Source: Acacia acuminata (taxonomy: Eukaryota; Streptophyta; Magnoliopsida; Fabales; Fabaceae). From it: a stretch of 64,000 bases of DNA. The translations under genes and the position numbers were made by a program. Under the pieces are notes generated by a model. It made no database searches. It was not told where the DNA came from and saw only the letters and a list, made by a program, of their open reading frames with translations. How positions within the stretch are numbered: position 1 is the first letter of the stretch; each line of letters opens with the position of its first letter. The stretch covers positions 2,046,001 through 2,110,000 of the forward strand of contig JAFJYI010000036.1 in the NCBI GenBank assembly GCA_019022655.1, given 5' to 3'. This document shows positions 1-11,239 of the stretch, piece after piece.

Positions 1-301
1 AGGCAACCAATATTGTACAGATGTGATGGCACAACATTTGGGTTTGGAGGCATAAGAGGCCCAACAGTCCAAACCCTAACCCTAAGGTACACTTTATAAA
101 TAAAGGGTAAACCCTAAGGTACATATCTTCTAATCTCTCTTTCATATACAATTCTGCCTACACTGTGCACACACCACACCCCTTTTGGTTGTGTACAGTG
201 ATCTTCTATTTTCAAAGGTATCTCATACCTAAGAGGGAGCTATTTGATCCAAGATAAACATACTAGTCCACCTAGGGCTAGACATTTGTGTTCTTATGAC
301 A
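1..301 (+). mobile_element. Partial gypsy LTR (3' part), Tat-like
   Basis: The stretch resembles the LTR of the large gypsy element at 2020-27930 when that LTR is read on its coding strand. Shared features are a TATAAATA box (95-102), the run 'gtgcacacaccacacccc', and the terminal 'gctagacatttgtgttct'. It ends in CA at 301. No primer-binding site of the TGGCGCC type follows, so it is a 3' LTR or a solo LTR rather than a 5' LTR. Its beginning lies outside the window. The orientation is opposite to the large element. Confidence 0.65.
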
Positions 302-303
302 GA

Positions 304-862
304 CGCGCCGTTTTGGCTTAAAAACCCGAAGCCGCACTCTTTTTTTGTTTTTTAAAAAATATTTAAGGGTACTAACTGATATGGAAAAGATACTTCAAAA
401 TAAACTGTACTAAAAAAATACTTCATGATCTTGAACAGTTATTTTAGGATCTTAAAAAAATATTTCAAGGTACTGACTGGTACTAAAAAGATACTTAAAT
501 ATACTAACTAGTACTGAAAATAATACTTCATGATCTTAAAAAATTATTTTAGGATCTTGAAACAATATTTAAGGGTACCGACCGCATTAAAAGGATACTT
601 CAGAGACTAACCAGATCGAAAAAATATTTCATGATCTTGAAAAAAATATTTCAGGGTATTGACTAGAACTAAAAATGTACTTAAAAATATTTTTTCACGA
701 TCATAGGATAATTTTTCAAGATCATGAACCGTTCAAGATCTTTTTAGTACTGTTCGTCAGATCCCAAATATCTTTTTAATACCAGTCCGTACTCTTAAAT
801 ATATTTTTTTTTTTCTAAAAAAGAAATAGTGCAGCTTCAGGGTTTTTAAGCAAAGCGTTGCG
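304..862. mobile_element. Foldback/MITE-like element
   Basis: The left end (cgccgttttggcttaaaaac...gccgcact) and the reverse complement of the right end (about 826-862) match over roughly 35 bp, sharing 'gcttaaaaaccc', 'gaag' and 'gcact'. The inside is AT-rich and built of degenerate copies of 'agatactt...tgatcttgaaa' that become inverted in the second half, so the whole element can fold on itself. There is no coding capacity. I could not define a target duplication, so the superfamily is open. Confidence 0.55.
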
Positions 863-2014
863 GTTTAACTGTAACGGATATGAGGATAAAAAGACCAAAG
901 CCAGATACATACTCCTATGGGGACAGTTTTCCAGAAGGCATGGAGAAAATAGAGGAGGCGCGGTGACAAAGTAAAAAAATAGGATTGAACGGTAATAAAT
1001 AAAAAGAGATTAGGATGTTAAGGATGCATTAATGAACATTAAAAGCACAAGTCTCCATAAAAGCTGCTCATCTCCCTCTCAGAAAACGCAGTACCAGCAT
1101 ACGGAAAATTGAAGAAAATAATAACAAAAAAAGACATGTCACTGACTTATTGCAAATAAAGGAAGAACTTCTCTTATCGACTAATAACACCTTATAAAGT
1201 TTACTACATTCTGATTCAACTTATTTTTATTATTTCAAAACTTATAGAGTGGTTCCTATTCACGTCTTTATCATATATTTAAACTGATATTTCTGCTTTT
1301 TTAGGAAAATTGCCAGATATTATTGTTGTGTGAGATATTTCTGTTGACCCATTCGTATTGTGTGATTATTTGTGGATTCACTCTAAAGAAGCATATTTAT
1401 TGTATGAGAATATACAAGGAAGACTGTGTTGTTGTTACTTAAAAAAAAAAAAAAAAACCTTAACATCGTAATATTAACTCATCTTTCAAACAATAATTAT
1501 AATTATGTTAGAACTAAAATTTAACAAAACCATTCAAGAATCTACTGTGGTTATAAAGAAAATCCCATTCAAACTAAAATTATCTATGATAGGAAAAAGA
1601 TAATTTAAACATTTCAAGCAATCCTAAATTACACTTGGACCTTTAATCTTCTCGAAACTCAGAATACATCATTCACCATAAATCCAAGATAAAAATTCAT
1701 TTCCGCATAACCTCAAAATCATAATACAATAATCAAAATTATCCAATCAAACCTCAAAATCATAATACAATAATCAAAATTATCCAATCAAATCAGAGTA
1801 TACAAAATAAGATTCTTAGATGAAAAGGAGAAGATAGATTCTTACAAAAAAAATACTCCCAAGTTTACATATGAGATACAAAATCTACCGTAAGTATGAG
1901 AAAGTACAATGGATAGGATATAAAAATAGAATGACCAATAAATTGATATAAAGCATTCTCGTCCATACAAGAATTTACTTTCCAACAGAGTTTATTGGAT
2001 TTTGTGTGTTCGAT
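863..2014. other. Intergenic sequence, no gene
   Basis: AT-rich with no open frame worth reporting. It holds an A-run near 1441 and a 41-bp unit repeated twice in tandem (1709-1790). From about 1806 it matches 38687 onward and forms the left part of the segmental duplication. Confidence 0.6.
1709..1790. repeat. 41-bp tandem duplication (2 copies)
   Basis: Two nearly perfect consecutive copies of a unit beginning 'aacctcaaaatcataataca'. The second copy starts at 1750. Confidence 0.85.
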
Positions 2015-2019
2015 GGGTG
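1806..2019. repeat. Segmental duplication copy A, left part
   Basis: About 210 bp similar to 38687-38900 (shared 'gattcttagatgaaaaggag', 'gagaaagtacaatggatagg', 'aaattgatataaagcattct'). The similarity resumes on the other side of the large gypsy element at 27931, so the element was inserted into one copy of a duplicated host segment. Confidence 0.85.
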
Positions 2020-2505
2020 TGTTCTGGTATAAAACACAAATGTCTAGCCTTAAGGGACTAGCAGATGATTAATATAGGATCGAATGGCTCCTCGAAGATG
2101 TGTATCAGTTAAACACCAAAGAGAAGATGATTACTCAGTGATACCTACAAGGAAGATATCACGAGTGTTCGGTGATCACTGTGCTAGACGAATATGGTGA
2201 TTAGCCACAGAGGGGTGGGGTGTGTCCACAATGAGACTGAATAGTAGAATAGATGAATAGAGAGTGTGCACCTTATGTGTAATCTCTTATTTATAGAGAT
2301 TACCTCTAGGGTTTCAGTCCTTGGCTCGTGCGCGTCGTGGCCCCCGCTTCACTAACGATCATTCCTGCTCCACTACCTGTACTTTCCATGGTTATAAGCA
2401 TGATTATAGGGCAATTAACGTTTTACCTGATTATGGAGGGATTCTGCCATAAAGTGCTCTTACTAGGCCACATATCAGCCAAGTCCATTATACAAGTCCA
2501 TAATA
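2020..2505 (-). repeat. 3' LTR of the gypsy element
   Basis: Begins TGTTCTGG on the plus strand and ends at 2505. In the element's direction its first two bases are TA instead of TG, a point change relative to the other LTR. A TATA box reads on the minus strand at 2288-2295. The length of 486 bp compares with 465 bp in the partner LTR. Confidence 0.9.
2288..2295 (-). promoter_or_regulatory. TATA box in 3' LTR
   Basis: TATAAATA on the minus strand, at the matching position to 27714-27721 in the other LTR. Confidence 0.6.
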
Positions 2506-2518
2506 GTTGTCCCCAAGC
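2506..2518 (-). other. Possible polypurine tract
   Basis: On the minus strand a short purine run (ttggggacaa) directly abuts the 3' LTR, where the plus-strand primer of a retrotransposon is expected. It is short and imperfect. Confidence 0.35.
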
Positions 2519-3022
2519 TCGGTAGTTCAAGTCTCTGAATTGTCGAGATTAACTGGTCGCTTAACTCGGACTTTGCGTATCCGAGTTTATTTCCATTCAC
2601 TGCCCTCCGAGATTCCTTGAATCCAAATTTACTTTCAACCTGCCCCTGGCATGCATGCCGGGTCGGTTTTCCACAATCATTCATTTGCTTTCATGATGAC
2701 CGGGGTTATATTTGCAATCTTAACTCGGCTTGCCGGCTTTACAAACTCTTACCGCGTGTTGCCCCCAAACCGGGGTATCATGTAAGCATGCAGGCATACA
2801 AACGGGCTTGACTCTTCATTGAGTTTGATAGCTGTTCGCTGGCCTGCTTTTTAGCGTATAACCGCCACTTCCCACGTAGTGGCCACACTAGCCGCCTTTG
2901 GTTTTCATACGCATTTAATGTTCACGTCATTTCGTACAGTCATCATTGCACTTTTTAGGGTTTTAAACCTAATTCTTAGTGCATGTTGACATTGCTACCC
3001 CTGGCTCTTCAAATTCACAACG

Positions 3023-3032
3023 TCTATATATT
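3023..3032 (+). promoter_or_regulatory. Possible TATA box for the antisense frame
   Basis: TCTATATATT lies on the plus strand, followed by a pyrimidine-rich leader (3040-3440) and by the first reading frames of the antisense gene. Position and composition suit a plant promoter and 5' UTR. Function is inferred only. Confidence 0.35.
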
Positions 3033-3455
3033 CTCGTGTGCTTCTTCATCTTACCACTTTACGTTCGAAAACTACTGTGCCTTCTCAGAAAGAACTTCTC
3101 ATTACTACAACGCTCTCTTCCTACGAAAGCTCTCTTAGTCCTCTTCAACCTTTCTTCAGCCAGGTACTTCATTGCTCCCTTTGCCTCTTTCATTTCCACT
3201 TTACTTTTTCTACCATTCCCCTTTTCTCCAACGGCATTTGCTAGAAAATCATTTTTCTAGTTTTTTGGGTTGGTTTTCAGGCTTTCTAGATTTTCCGGGT
3301 AGGTTCTCTGGAAAATTTCTTAAGGTTTCTTGGGTAAGTTTTTGGGGTTTACTGGGTTTTCTAGAAAAAATTTTAAGGTTTCCTGGTTTTCAAACCACCA
3401 GTACTGTGACTTACTCCTTCAAACTCCAACATTCCTCCTTTCTTCCCCAACCTTA

Positions 3456-5157
3456 ATGGATCAAAATCCTGACTTGCCTTTAGATATGTATGGTAGGCCA
3501 ATCCCCGAAGAAGATAGAGAAGTAATTAAAAAACTCTCTGACAAAAAGAAATTCTGGTTCTGGTCTATACCTCGTCCTGAGGAATCGAAAAAAGATCTGC
3601 TTGGTAAACCTAGGAGAAGTAGGAGTAGGAAAAATGTCCAAACACCATCACCTGTAACCTGTAGGCCAAACATTATAGCCCCAGGATCTTCTTCCCGTCT
3701 GTCCCCAAATTCGGACCTTGGTCAAAGTACTCCTATCCCGGTTTCTCAAATCTAGGACCCAGAGCCATGCGATCAGTGCTATTATCAAAGCATTGATCTT
3801 GTTAAACTTGGTCGTGAGAGGGAGGCCGACTTGGTTTTGGCCACTTGCCGACATAAGCTTATTTCTCAGGCCATTCCGGTTTCAATAAATTTGAGTCAAC
3901 CCGGCCTGGCGTCTTTTGATTTTCGCCAAGATAGCTCTGTTGTATCAGGTATACTCCCAAATTCTGACTTTTACCCTTTTTCTTTATGATAAGTATAGAT
4001 GGCTTCGTCTTCACACCATACTAAACAATCCATGACAGAAGAGTCGGGTTCTTCCGGTTCTTCCCAAGTTTCAAATATTTCGGGTCCTAGCAATGTTGTG
4101 CTACGCATTAAAAGTACGATGACTGCGGAGGACATTCCCAATCTCGGCCTCAGGGATGGAGAGGGATACATCGTATGCCCTAGATAAATGAATCGGTCGC
4201 CTCCTACCGAGTGAGGGACGGTGATCCCCATTTCTTTTTCTTTTACCAGGACATCATTACCCGGCTTGGCCTTCGGTTTCCCTTCACCGACTTCCAAATT
4301 TGCCTCCTCAACCACCTGCATCTTCTCCCACACAACTTCATCCTAACGACTGGGCTTTTGGCATTGCCTTTGAAAACTTCTGCCAAGAGCAAGACATAGC
4401 TTGCACTGTTCCCGTTTTCTTTTATTTCTTTTCCCTATTAGAATTTCATTCTGCCAAAGGAAAACCTTTAAGATTTAGCTTGACCTTACTCTGAAGTGTC
4501 CGTGATCGCAAACTATTCAAGCCTTTTACCGACTCATATAAAGGCTTCAAACCCGCCTTCTTTAAGGTTGTTGCCGAGCCCGGGCAATAGCCATGGTTTC
4601 TTGACACTCTTGAAATCGGGGAAGTTAAAGAGAAATCCCCCCTGTACTGGTCGAAAGGTCATCACAGTCTGTCCCTTACCACCTATGCTCCCTCATTGAA
4701 TAGCCTTACTAACACAGAGGAGGAGGAGATAAACCTTCTAAAAATTATTAGGAAGGAGAGTGGCCTTGTGGACTCGGCCGACTATATTCCAGCACCTCTG
4801 ACTAGAAAACGATCTGTAGCGAGTACGAATATAGCTTTTCACTGTATTGTCTTACATACCTATTGGTCTTGAGTTAAATGAATAATCATTTTGCTTTGTT
4901 CTGCAGCTCAGACTATGGGGAAGCAGCCTCCTTATCCGAACATGGTGCTCTGTGATGAGGCTGACATGGAACCCGGCACCCAGAAAAAGCGTAAAGCCAA
5001 TGAAGTCGAGAAGGGTAAACAAAAAGCCCAACCCAAAAAATCCAAAATTGCAAAGAGTACCCCGGTGTCGAGAACGACCGAAGCCTCTGTTTCTACTACC
5101 CAAGGGACTACTTCAAATCCTCATCCCTTAATAGCTCCTTCTACTCCAGCCCCTGAT
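3456..5157 (+). pseudogene. Antisense ORF of the Tat element, N-terminal part (PF04195-like)
   Basis: This is the first half of an accessory gene that runs opposite to gag-pol. A short acidic/basic frame starts at ATG 3456. A second starts at 3999 (MASSSHHTKQ) and leads into a conserved region at about 4120-4490 with the features 'DGDPHFFFF', 'LGLRFPFTDFQICLLNHLHL' and 'VPVFFYFFSLLEF', which I associate with the 'putative gypsy type transposon' family (Transposase_28). That region is spread over several frames by frameshifts. From 4891 a lysine-rich stretch (TQKKRKANEVEKGKQKAQPK) looks like a nuclear signal. The copia element cuts the frame at 5162 and it resumes at 16615. The function is unknown, and family assignment is from memory of motif spacing. 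Confidence 0.6.
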
Positions 5158-5162
5158 CAATC
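5158..5162. repeat. Target-site duplication, left (copia)
   Basis: CAATC, repeated exactly at 16610-16614. Confidence 0.95.
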
Positions 5163-5289
5163 TGTTAGTTCTCAATATGTTTTGATGATTAACAACAAAT
5201 GTAAATCATGTTTTGAAGTTTGCAAAGTCAGTTAAAAACATTCTCGGGTAGTTGCATACCGCAAGATAGGTTTGCAAACTCGAGTATTG

Positions 5290-5880
5290 AAGTCAATACC
5301 GCAGTTTGCATAGCCAAACTCGAGTAAAGGCCATCCAGTAAAACTACCAAGTTTTTCAACCTCAGTCAATACCGCAGTTTGCATAGCCAAACTCGAGTAT
5401 TCAACTTCCAGAGAGCTAAAGGATTTTTCAAACTTAGTCAATACCGCAGTTTGCATAGCCAAACTCGAGTATTGAACTTCCAGAGAGCTAAAGGATTTTT
5501 CAAACTTAGTCAATACCGCAGTTTGCATAGCCAAACTCGAGTATTGAACTTCCAGAGAGCTAAAGGATTTTTCAAACTTAGCCAATACCGCAGTTTGCAT
5601 AGCCAAACTCGAGTATTGAACTTCCAGAGAGCTAAAGGATTTTTCAAACTTAGTCAATACCGCAGTTTGCATGGCCAAACTCGAGTATTGAACTTACAGA
5701 GAGCAAAAGAATTTTTCAAGTTAAGTCAATACTACAGTTTGCATAGCCAAACTCGAGTATTGGACTTACAGAGAGCAAAAGGATTTTTCAAGTTAAGTCA
5801 ATACTGCAGTTTGCATAGCCAAACTCGAGTATTGGACTTACGAAGAGCAAAAGGACATTTCAAGTTAAGTCAATACCGCA
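5290..5880 (+). repeat. U3 tandem array, CTCGAG-centred 72-bp units
   Basis: About eight units, each with 'cgcagtttgcatagccaaac' followed by 'tcgagtattg', spaced 72-73 bp. The period is divisible by three, so long frames stay open on both strands (5379-6023 plus, 5232-5678 minus). These are composition effects, not genes. Each unit carries one CTCGAG palindrome. An enhancer-like role is a guess from its place upstream of the TATA box. Confidence 0.9.
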
Positions 5881-6470
5881 AAGAAAGGAATACAAACTCG
5901 AAGTTTAGGTTTTTGCCTTTCAAACACAAGACGCGATGGTTTGCCTTCGAAAGGTGCAAACTCGAGTATCCAATTGGATATCGCAGTATGGACACTTGTA
6001 TACAAGTGCCATACTCGAGTTAGCATGAACATACTTCAGTTTACAACGGTAAAAACTGATTTTTGAATTACAAGAATTCGCAAATCACTCTTGTTTGATC
6101 CTATTGCTTTCATAAATCATTCACTTATGTTCCCAGATATGTTTAATAAGTTTATTGAGTGAATTTCAGTTAGCACAGATGAAGATTAATGAAGATCAAA
6201 ACAAAAAGCAAAAGGTGCTCAGGTGCATTTAATGCACCTCTCGCAAATCTACCTACTCTCAAAGAAATTCATCCGAGCACGCCTTCCGAACGTTAAAGAA
6301 TGCTTACTACAACAAGCAAAGTAATCTCCAACGGGCAAATTCTCGAGAATCACACCAGATCAAATTAACACCGGATTAGCGTAAGTTTAGAGAGAGAAGA
6401 TGACCGACCTTAAGCTAATCACCTACAACGGTTGGATTCATCAAGCAACGGTCATTTAATGTTCTCTACC

Positions 6471-6479
6471 TTTAAATAG
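6471..6479 (+). promoter_or_regulatory. TATA-like box of 5' LTR
   Basis: TTTAAATAG. The solo LTR of the same family has TATAAATAG at this place (26778-26786), which supports the assignment. Confidence 0.6.
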
Positions 6480-6973
6480 AGTGCATTAACTTCTTCTCAA
6501 GCCGATACACCTACCGAGAGCGAAAATTCATTAAGTATCATTTATTATGTTCAGCTTCTTTCGTATTGTATCAATTTGATACTTGTACTTCGTTGTTCAT
6601 CTTATCTCGCTCTCAGAAGAGAGTTATTTCGTAAATCATTCATTGATTGAGATAACCACAAGTCGTGGGACTTGGTGGTTGGGTGTATTGATTGCAACTT
6701 GTAAGGGGGAGTGAGTTCTAGAGAGAGAACTACTCGAGTACGTAGGTTGTAATCAATTGTTGAGTTTTAGTAGATTGAAAATCTCAAGTGTGGCTTGGGG
6801 ACTGGATGTAGGTCAAGGATAAGACCGAACCAGGATAATTTCTCTTGTGCAAGCTTTTCTTATCCTTCTCCTTCCGATATACTCGCTTTCACTTGTCTAA
6901 AACAGAGCTAGTTCATAAAATTTTAAGAATACCCAATTCACCCCCTCTTGGGTATTTAGGCTCCACTTTCATT

Positions 6974-6986
6974 TGGTATCGAAAGC
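6974..6986 (+). other. Primer-binding site (tRNA-iMet type)
   Basis: TGGTATCGAAAGC begins two bases after the 5' LTR. The usual plant copia site is TGGTATCAGAGC, so this is a slightly altered version. Confidence 0.75.
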
Positions 6987-7027
6987 AAGGTCTTCTCAAA
7001 GAGCTTAACATCTCGAGAAGGATCAAT

Positions 7028-8671
7028 ATGGAAGGTATCTTACCCGATGGAGCTTCTATCAACAAAGCCACCCGGTTTCAATGGAGAGCATTACTCCTTT
7101 CCGGAAAGCAAAGTTCAAAGTCTTCGTCATGGCAATAGAGTATGGTCTCCGGAGAGTATTTGAAAGAGGAGACTATGCGCTATCAACCGTTGAAGATGGA
7201 GTTAGAGTTCCTAAGCTAGAAGAAGAATATGATGAGAATGACAGGAAATATGTCACACTCAACAAAGAAGGCGGTTCTACTTCTCCAAAGTGCACCGAGT
7301 CAACAAGAATATTTTCGTATTTGCACTTTGCCTTCGCTAAACACATGTGGGATGCTCTAGAGATCGCTCACGAAGGCACAACTGAGTCAAGCAAAATCGA
7401 GTAAATACTCTTATGATGAGTATGACCTTCTTCGAATGAAACCTGGTGAATCCATTGGAGAATTTCAGCTTCATTTCACTCATCTCATCAATCAACTCAC
7501 GGCTCTTGGGAAGGAGTACGACCAGACGGTCCAAGTGAGAAAGATTCTAAACATTCGAATAAGGAATGGGAGGCCAAGGTCACAAACGATAGAAGAAGCG
7601 CGAGGAGAATCAATGACGTCTCGTTGTCCCTCTTTGGAAGCTTGTCGAGTATGAAGCCAAGCTAAAATTCAAGAAGGGTCTGGATGAAGCACATGCAAGG
7701 AACAAAGGAATAGCCCTCAAGACTGCCAAAGAAAGCAAAGACTCAAAAGACGAAGAAGAAAATGAGGATGAGGAAATAGGCATGATGGTTCGTAGATTCA
7801 AGAAATTCTACAAGAGGGACCAAGGTTTCAAGAAATTTCACAAAGCTAGCTCCAAATTTATGAGGCAAAGAAACCAAATCATCTCGCTATGAGTGCCAAA
7901 AGCCCGGCCACATCAAGGCCGAATGCCCTCACCGAACAACAAAGACAAAGAAAAGAAGAAGTTCAAACAAATACAAGAAGAAAGCTTATGTCTCCGGCAT
8001 CTGGGGAGATAGTTCATCTGATGAAGATGATGAGGATGAGGAAGAGAAAGCAAATATATGCCTAGTTGCTGAAGAAGAAGAGCAACGTACTAAACTTGAA
8101 GAGGTATATGATTGCAAACCTCCTTATGATGATTTGTTTGCTGAGTATATGGCTGTGCAATTTGAATTTGAGAAGCTTGCTGAAAAATATTTCAAATTGA
8201 AAAACAGAAATATTACTCTTGAATTGCAAATTGAAAAACTCTCTTCTTTAGAAAATCTTGCTTGTGAAGAATGTCCGATTTGAAGAAAAGAATTTACATC
8301 TTACAAAGGCACTCGAAAAAATTCATTAAGGGAAGTGAAATGCTTGATGTGATTTTGAAACAACAACGATTTATAAATGATAGATCGTGCATTGGCTACT
8401 AATCGGATTTTGATAAGAAGAAAGGCAAGAAGAAGAGTGGTCAAAAAACGTACATGAACTATTTCACAAAATCAGTTCATTCTTCAAATCCCTTTGCACA
8501 TTGTAATTATTGTAATAAGAAGGGTCATTCTACTTCATCTTGCTTTCATAGAAATGAAAGAAAAAAATTAAGCCCGTGGGAAATTATCAATGGGTACCGA
8601 AAGGAACTTGTGTTCCTAAGGTCAAAACTAACTCCAAAGGACCCAAGAAAAGATGGGTACCTAAGGCTTGA
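7028..8671 (+). pseudogene. copia gag (frameshifted)
   Basis: The gene begins at ATG 7028 (MEGILPDG). After a frameshift near 7075 it reads 'FRKAKFKVFVMAIEYGL', the start of a UBN2-type gag domain. The domain continues with 'HMWDALEIAHEGTT' (about 7345) and 'MKPGESIGEFQLHFTHLINQ' (7436). Two CCHC zinc knuckles are visible: one near 7890 (YECQKPGHIKAECP, with the first Cys changed to Arg) and one at 8490-8545 (CNYCNKKGHSTSSC, intact). An acidic Ser/Asp/Glu stretch lies between them. It closes with RWVPKA and a TGA at 8669-8671; pol continues in a different frame. At least four frameshifts occur. Gag would form the particle that packages the element's RNA. Confidence 0.85.
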
Positions 8672-9109
8672 TCCCTTGTGAATTGCAGGTTTGTCTTAGA
8701 GCATCAAGACCCAACAAGTGGTACATTGATAGTGGGTGCTCAAGACACATGATCGGAGATGAATCCAAATTCCTTTCAATCAAACCAAAGGATGGTGGTA
8801 GAGTCACATTTGGAGGAGACCAATCGGGAAAAAATTGCCGGGATTGGTGAGATAGGAAACAATGAAGGTCCTCTCATCAAGGATGTCTATCCGGTAGAAG
8901 GATTGTGTCACAACCTCCTAAGTGTGCGCCAAAGCACCGACAAGGGTAACCTAGTTATCTTTGACTCAAACGAATGCTTGATTGTTAGAAAGGATTTAGT
9001 CCCCATTGATGATTTGAAAACTAAAGCTTTATTTAGAGCACCTAGAGAAGGAAATTGTTATACTCTTAACTTATCTAGCAATGCTTCAGTTTCAAAACTG
9101 TTTTGTTAG
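8672..9109 (+). pseudogene. copia pol: aspartic protease
   Basis: The frame after the gag stop reads KWYIDSGCSRHMIGDES, with the catalytic Asp-Ser-Gly of a retropepsin at about 8725. It continues with 'SVRQSTDKGN' and 'YTLNLSSN', the spacer before the integrase zinc region. The protease would cut the Gag-Pol polyprotein. One frameshift near 8825 separates 'GGDQSGK' from 'AGIGEIGN'. Confidence 0.85.
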
Positions 9110-10040
9110 TAACTTGAATGAGAGTTGGCTATGGCATAAGCGATTAGCTCATGTTAATATGTTTCAACTTAACAAGTTATGAAAAAGGATTTGGTCATTG
9201 GTATTCCAAAATTGAATTTCAAAAATGATATGGTCTCGTGATGCATGTCAAAAAGGAAAACAAACCAAATCCTCTTTTAAAGCAAAAAATGAGATCTCAA
9301 CTAGTAGGCCTCTTCAATTACTCCATATGGATCTAGTTGGACCAGCTAGAGTAAAAAGTCTTGGTGGAAATCTTTATACTTTGGTCATAGTTGATGATTA
9401 CTCTAGATTTACTTGGACAATATTTTTATCATCTAAAGATGAAACGTTTGATCGTTTGTTACCTTTGCCAAGAAGGTCCGAACGAGAAAGGTTTCTCAAT
9501 TTCGGTATAAGGACCGATCATGGTGGCGACCGAAAACAACGCTTCGCTGAGTTTTGTGACAATATGGGGATTGATCACAACTTTTCGGCTCCAAGGACCC
9601 CTCAACAAAACGGTCTTGTTGAGAGGAAGAATAGAGTTCTCACCGAGATGGCAAGGGCAATGCGAATGAGAACAACACTTCTCAAGTGTTTTGGGCCGAC
9701 GCGATAAGTACGGCTTGCTATGTCTCCAACCGAGCCTATCTGAGGAAGAAGCTGAACAAGACCCCATATGAACTCTACAAGGGAAGGAAGCCGAATCTCA
9801 GCCACCTACACGTTTTTGGATGCAAGTGCTATGTGCACAATAATGGTAAAGAGAATCTTGGTAAATTCGATGCCAAAGCCGATACAGCATCTTTATTGGT
9901 TATTCGAATAGGAGTAAAGCTTATAGAGTTTTTAACACTAGAACTAAGGTTGTAGAAGAGTCCATACATGTTGTGTTCTCGTGAAAATGACTCGATAAAC
10001 TCTTGAATGATGAGGAAGAAACTATTTTCAAAGATCAATT
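9110..10040 (+). pseudogene. copia pol: integrase (frameshifted)
   Basis: The zinc-binding N-terminus starts with 'WLWHKRLAHVNMFQLNKL' (about 9128) and 'CQKGKQTKSSF' (9246). The catalytic core shows 'LLHMDLVGP' and 'LVIVDDYSRFTW' with Asp, 'RTDHGGD' in place of the usual Asp-His-Gly-Gly-Glu run, and 'PQQNGLVERKNR' with the catalytic Glu (about 9600). The C-terminal part 'LHVFGCKCYVHNNGKENLGK' (about 9810) follows. It would insert the cDNA into the genome. Frame changes near 9235, 9460, 9690 and 9890 break it. Confidence 0.85.
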
Positions 10041-10284
10041 CTTTTCAAAACTACTCCTTCCTCCTCCGAAGTGTCTCGAAAATGTTTTTGAGGCCGATCC
10101 CGAAAATAATTTGGAAAATCCCGATCGCCTCAACCTAGAGCTTGGAGATTTATAAGAAATCATCCTTTGGACTAAGTGATAGGTGATGTAAACCAAGGAG
10201 TAAGAACTAGAAGGAGTACTTTGAATGAAGTAACCTTTTCTCGCATTCATTTCACATATTGAACCCTCTAAAATAGAAGAAGCC

Positions 10285-11235
10285 CTTTCGACAATGATTG
10301 GGTGATAGCTATGCAAGAGGAGTTACATCAATTTGACAGAAATCAGGTTTGGGACTTAGTACCTAGACCCAAGGACCATCCGGTTATTGGGACAAAATGG
10401 GTATTTAAGAACAAACGTGATGAGTCTGCAATCATTGTCCGTAACAAGGCTAGATTGGTTGCAAAAGGTTACAACCAAGAGGAAGGCATAGACTATGAAG
10501 AGACTTATGCTCCAAAGAGCAAGATTGGAAGCCATAAGAGTCCTTCTAGCCTTTGCATGCACTAAAGGTTTTAAACTTTTTCAAATGGATGTGAAAAGTG
10601 CATTTTTAAATGGTTTTATACAAGAAGAGGTGTATGTTGAACAGCCTCCGTGTTTTGAAAATGATCGATTTCCGCATCATGTTTTTAAATTAAAGAAAGC
10701 CTTGTATGGTCTTAAGCAAGCTCCTAGAGCTTGGTATGAAAGATTGAGTCATTTTTTACTCAATCAAAGGATTTATTAGAGGAAAAGTCGACACAACATT
10801 ATTTATCAAGAAAAATAAATTGAATGAGATTTTGATTGTTCAGATTTATGTAGATGATATTATATTCGGTGCTACTAATGACTCCTCGTGTGAGGAATTT
10901 TCCAAGACTATGCAGGGTGAATTTGAGATGTCAATGATGGGAGAGCTCAACTACTTTCTTGGGCCGCAAATCAAGCAACGCAAAGATGGGATATTTATAT
11001 CTCAAACCAAGTATTTGAATGATTTGGTCGAGAAAGTTTGGGATGGACAAGTGCAATGGGGCCGACACACCAATGAGCACAACCACTTCCTTGGATGCCG
11101 ATGAAGAGGGCAAGGATTTCAATATCACCAAGTATAGAGGGATGATTGGATCACCGCTCTATCTCACCGCAAGCCGCCCGACATCCAATTCGGTGTGGGA
11201 ATGTGTGCCGATTTCAATCAGCTCCTAAAGAGTCA
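10285..11235 (+). pseudogene. copia pol: reverse transcriptase (frameshifted)
   Basis: The domain opens with 'WVIAMQEELHQFDRNQVWDL' and 'GTKWVFKNKRDE', then 'RLVAKGYNQEEGIDYEETYA'. The palm segment 'FQMDVKSAFLNGFIQEEVYV' carries the first catalytic Asp. 'ALYGLKQAPRAWYE' and the active-site 'IYVDDIIFG' (about 10847) follow, then 'GELNYFLGPQIKQ'. These are the hallmark motifs of copia RT. Breaks are seen near 10520, 10775 and 11030. Confidence 0.9.
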
Positions 11236-11239
11236 CATG

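Larger units (their letters stand above)
5163..6971 (+). repeat. 5' LTR of copia element
   Basis: Starts TGTTAGTTCTC and ends CCACTTTCA. U3 contains an array of about eight 72-73 bp units (5290-5880). A TATA-like TTTAAATAG lies at 6471-6479. The end carries 'cacccc..ctcttgggtattt', shared with the other LTRs of this family. Confidence 0.95.

Noticed and set aside
72..90. Short CCCTAA-like telomeric motif
   Set aside because: Only two units, inside an LTR; not a telomere or an interstitial telomeric array.
2020..2505. The left LTR as the 5' LTR of a plus-strand element
   Set aside because: TATA box, primer-binding site (27447-27464) and all pol domains read on the minus strand, so the left LTR is the 3' one.
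5290..5880. Regular repeats with spacers resembling a CRISPR array
   Set aside because: The units are contiguous LTR tandem repeats with near-identical 'spacers', in a eukaryotic transposon with no cas genes.
5379..6023. 214-residue open frame with eight 24-residue repeats (and an antisense 148-residue frame)
   Set aside because: It is a by-product of the U3 repeat whose period of 72 is divisible by three. The same array in the other LTR is broken by indels and frames are open on both strands.
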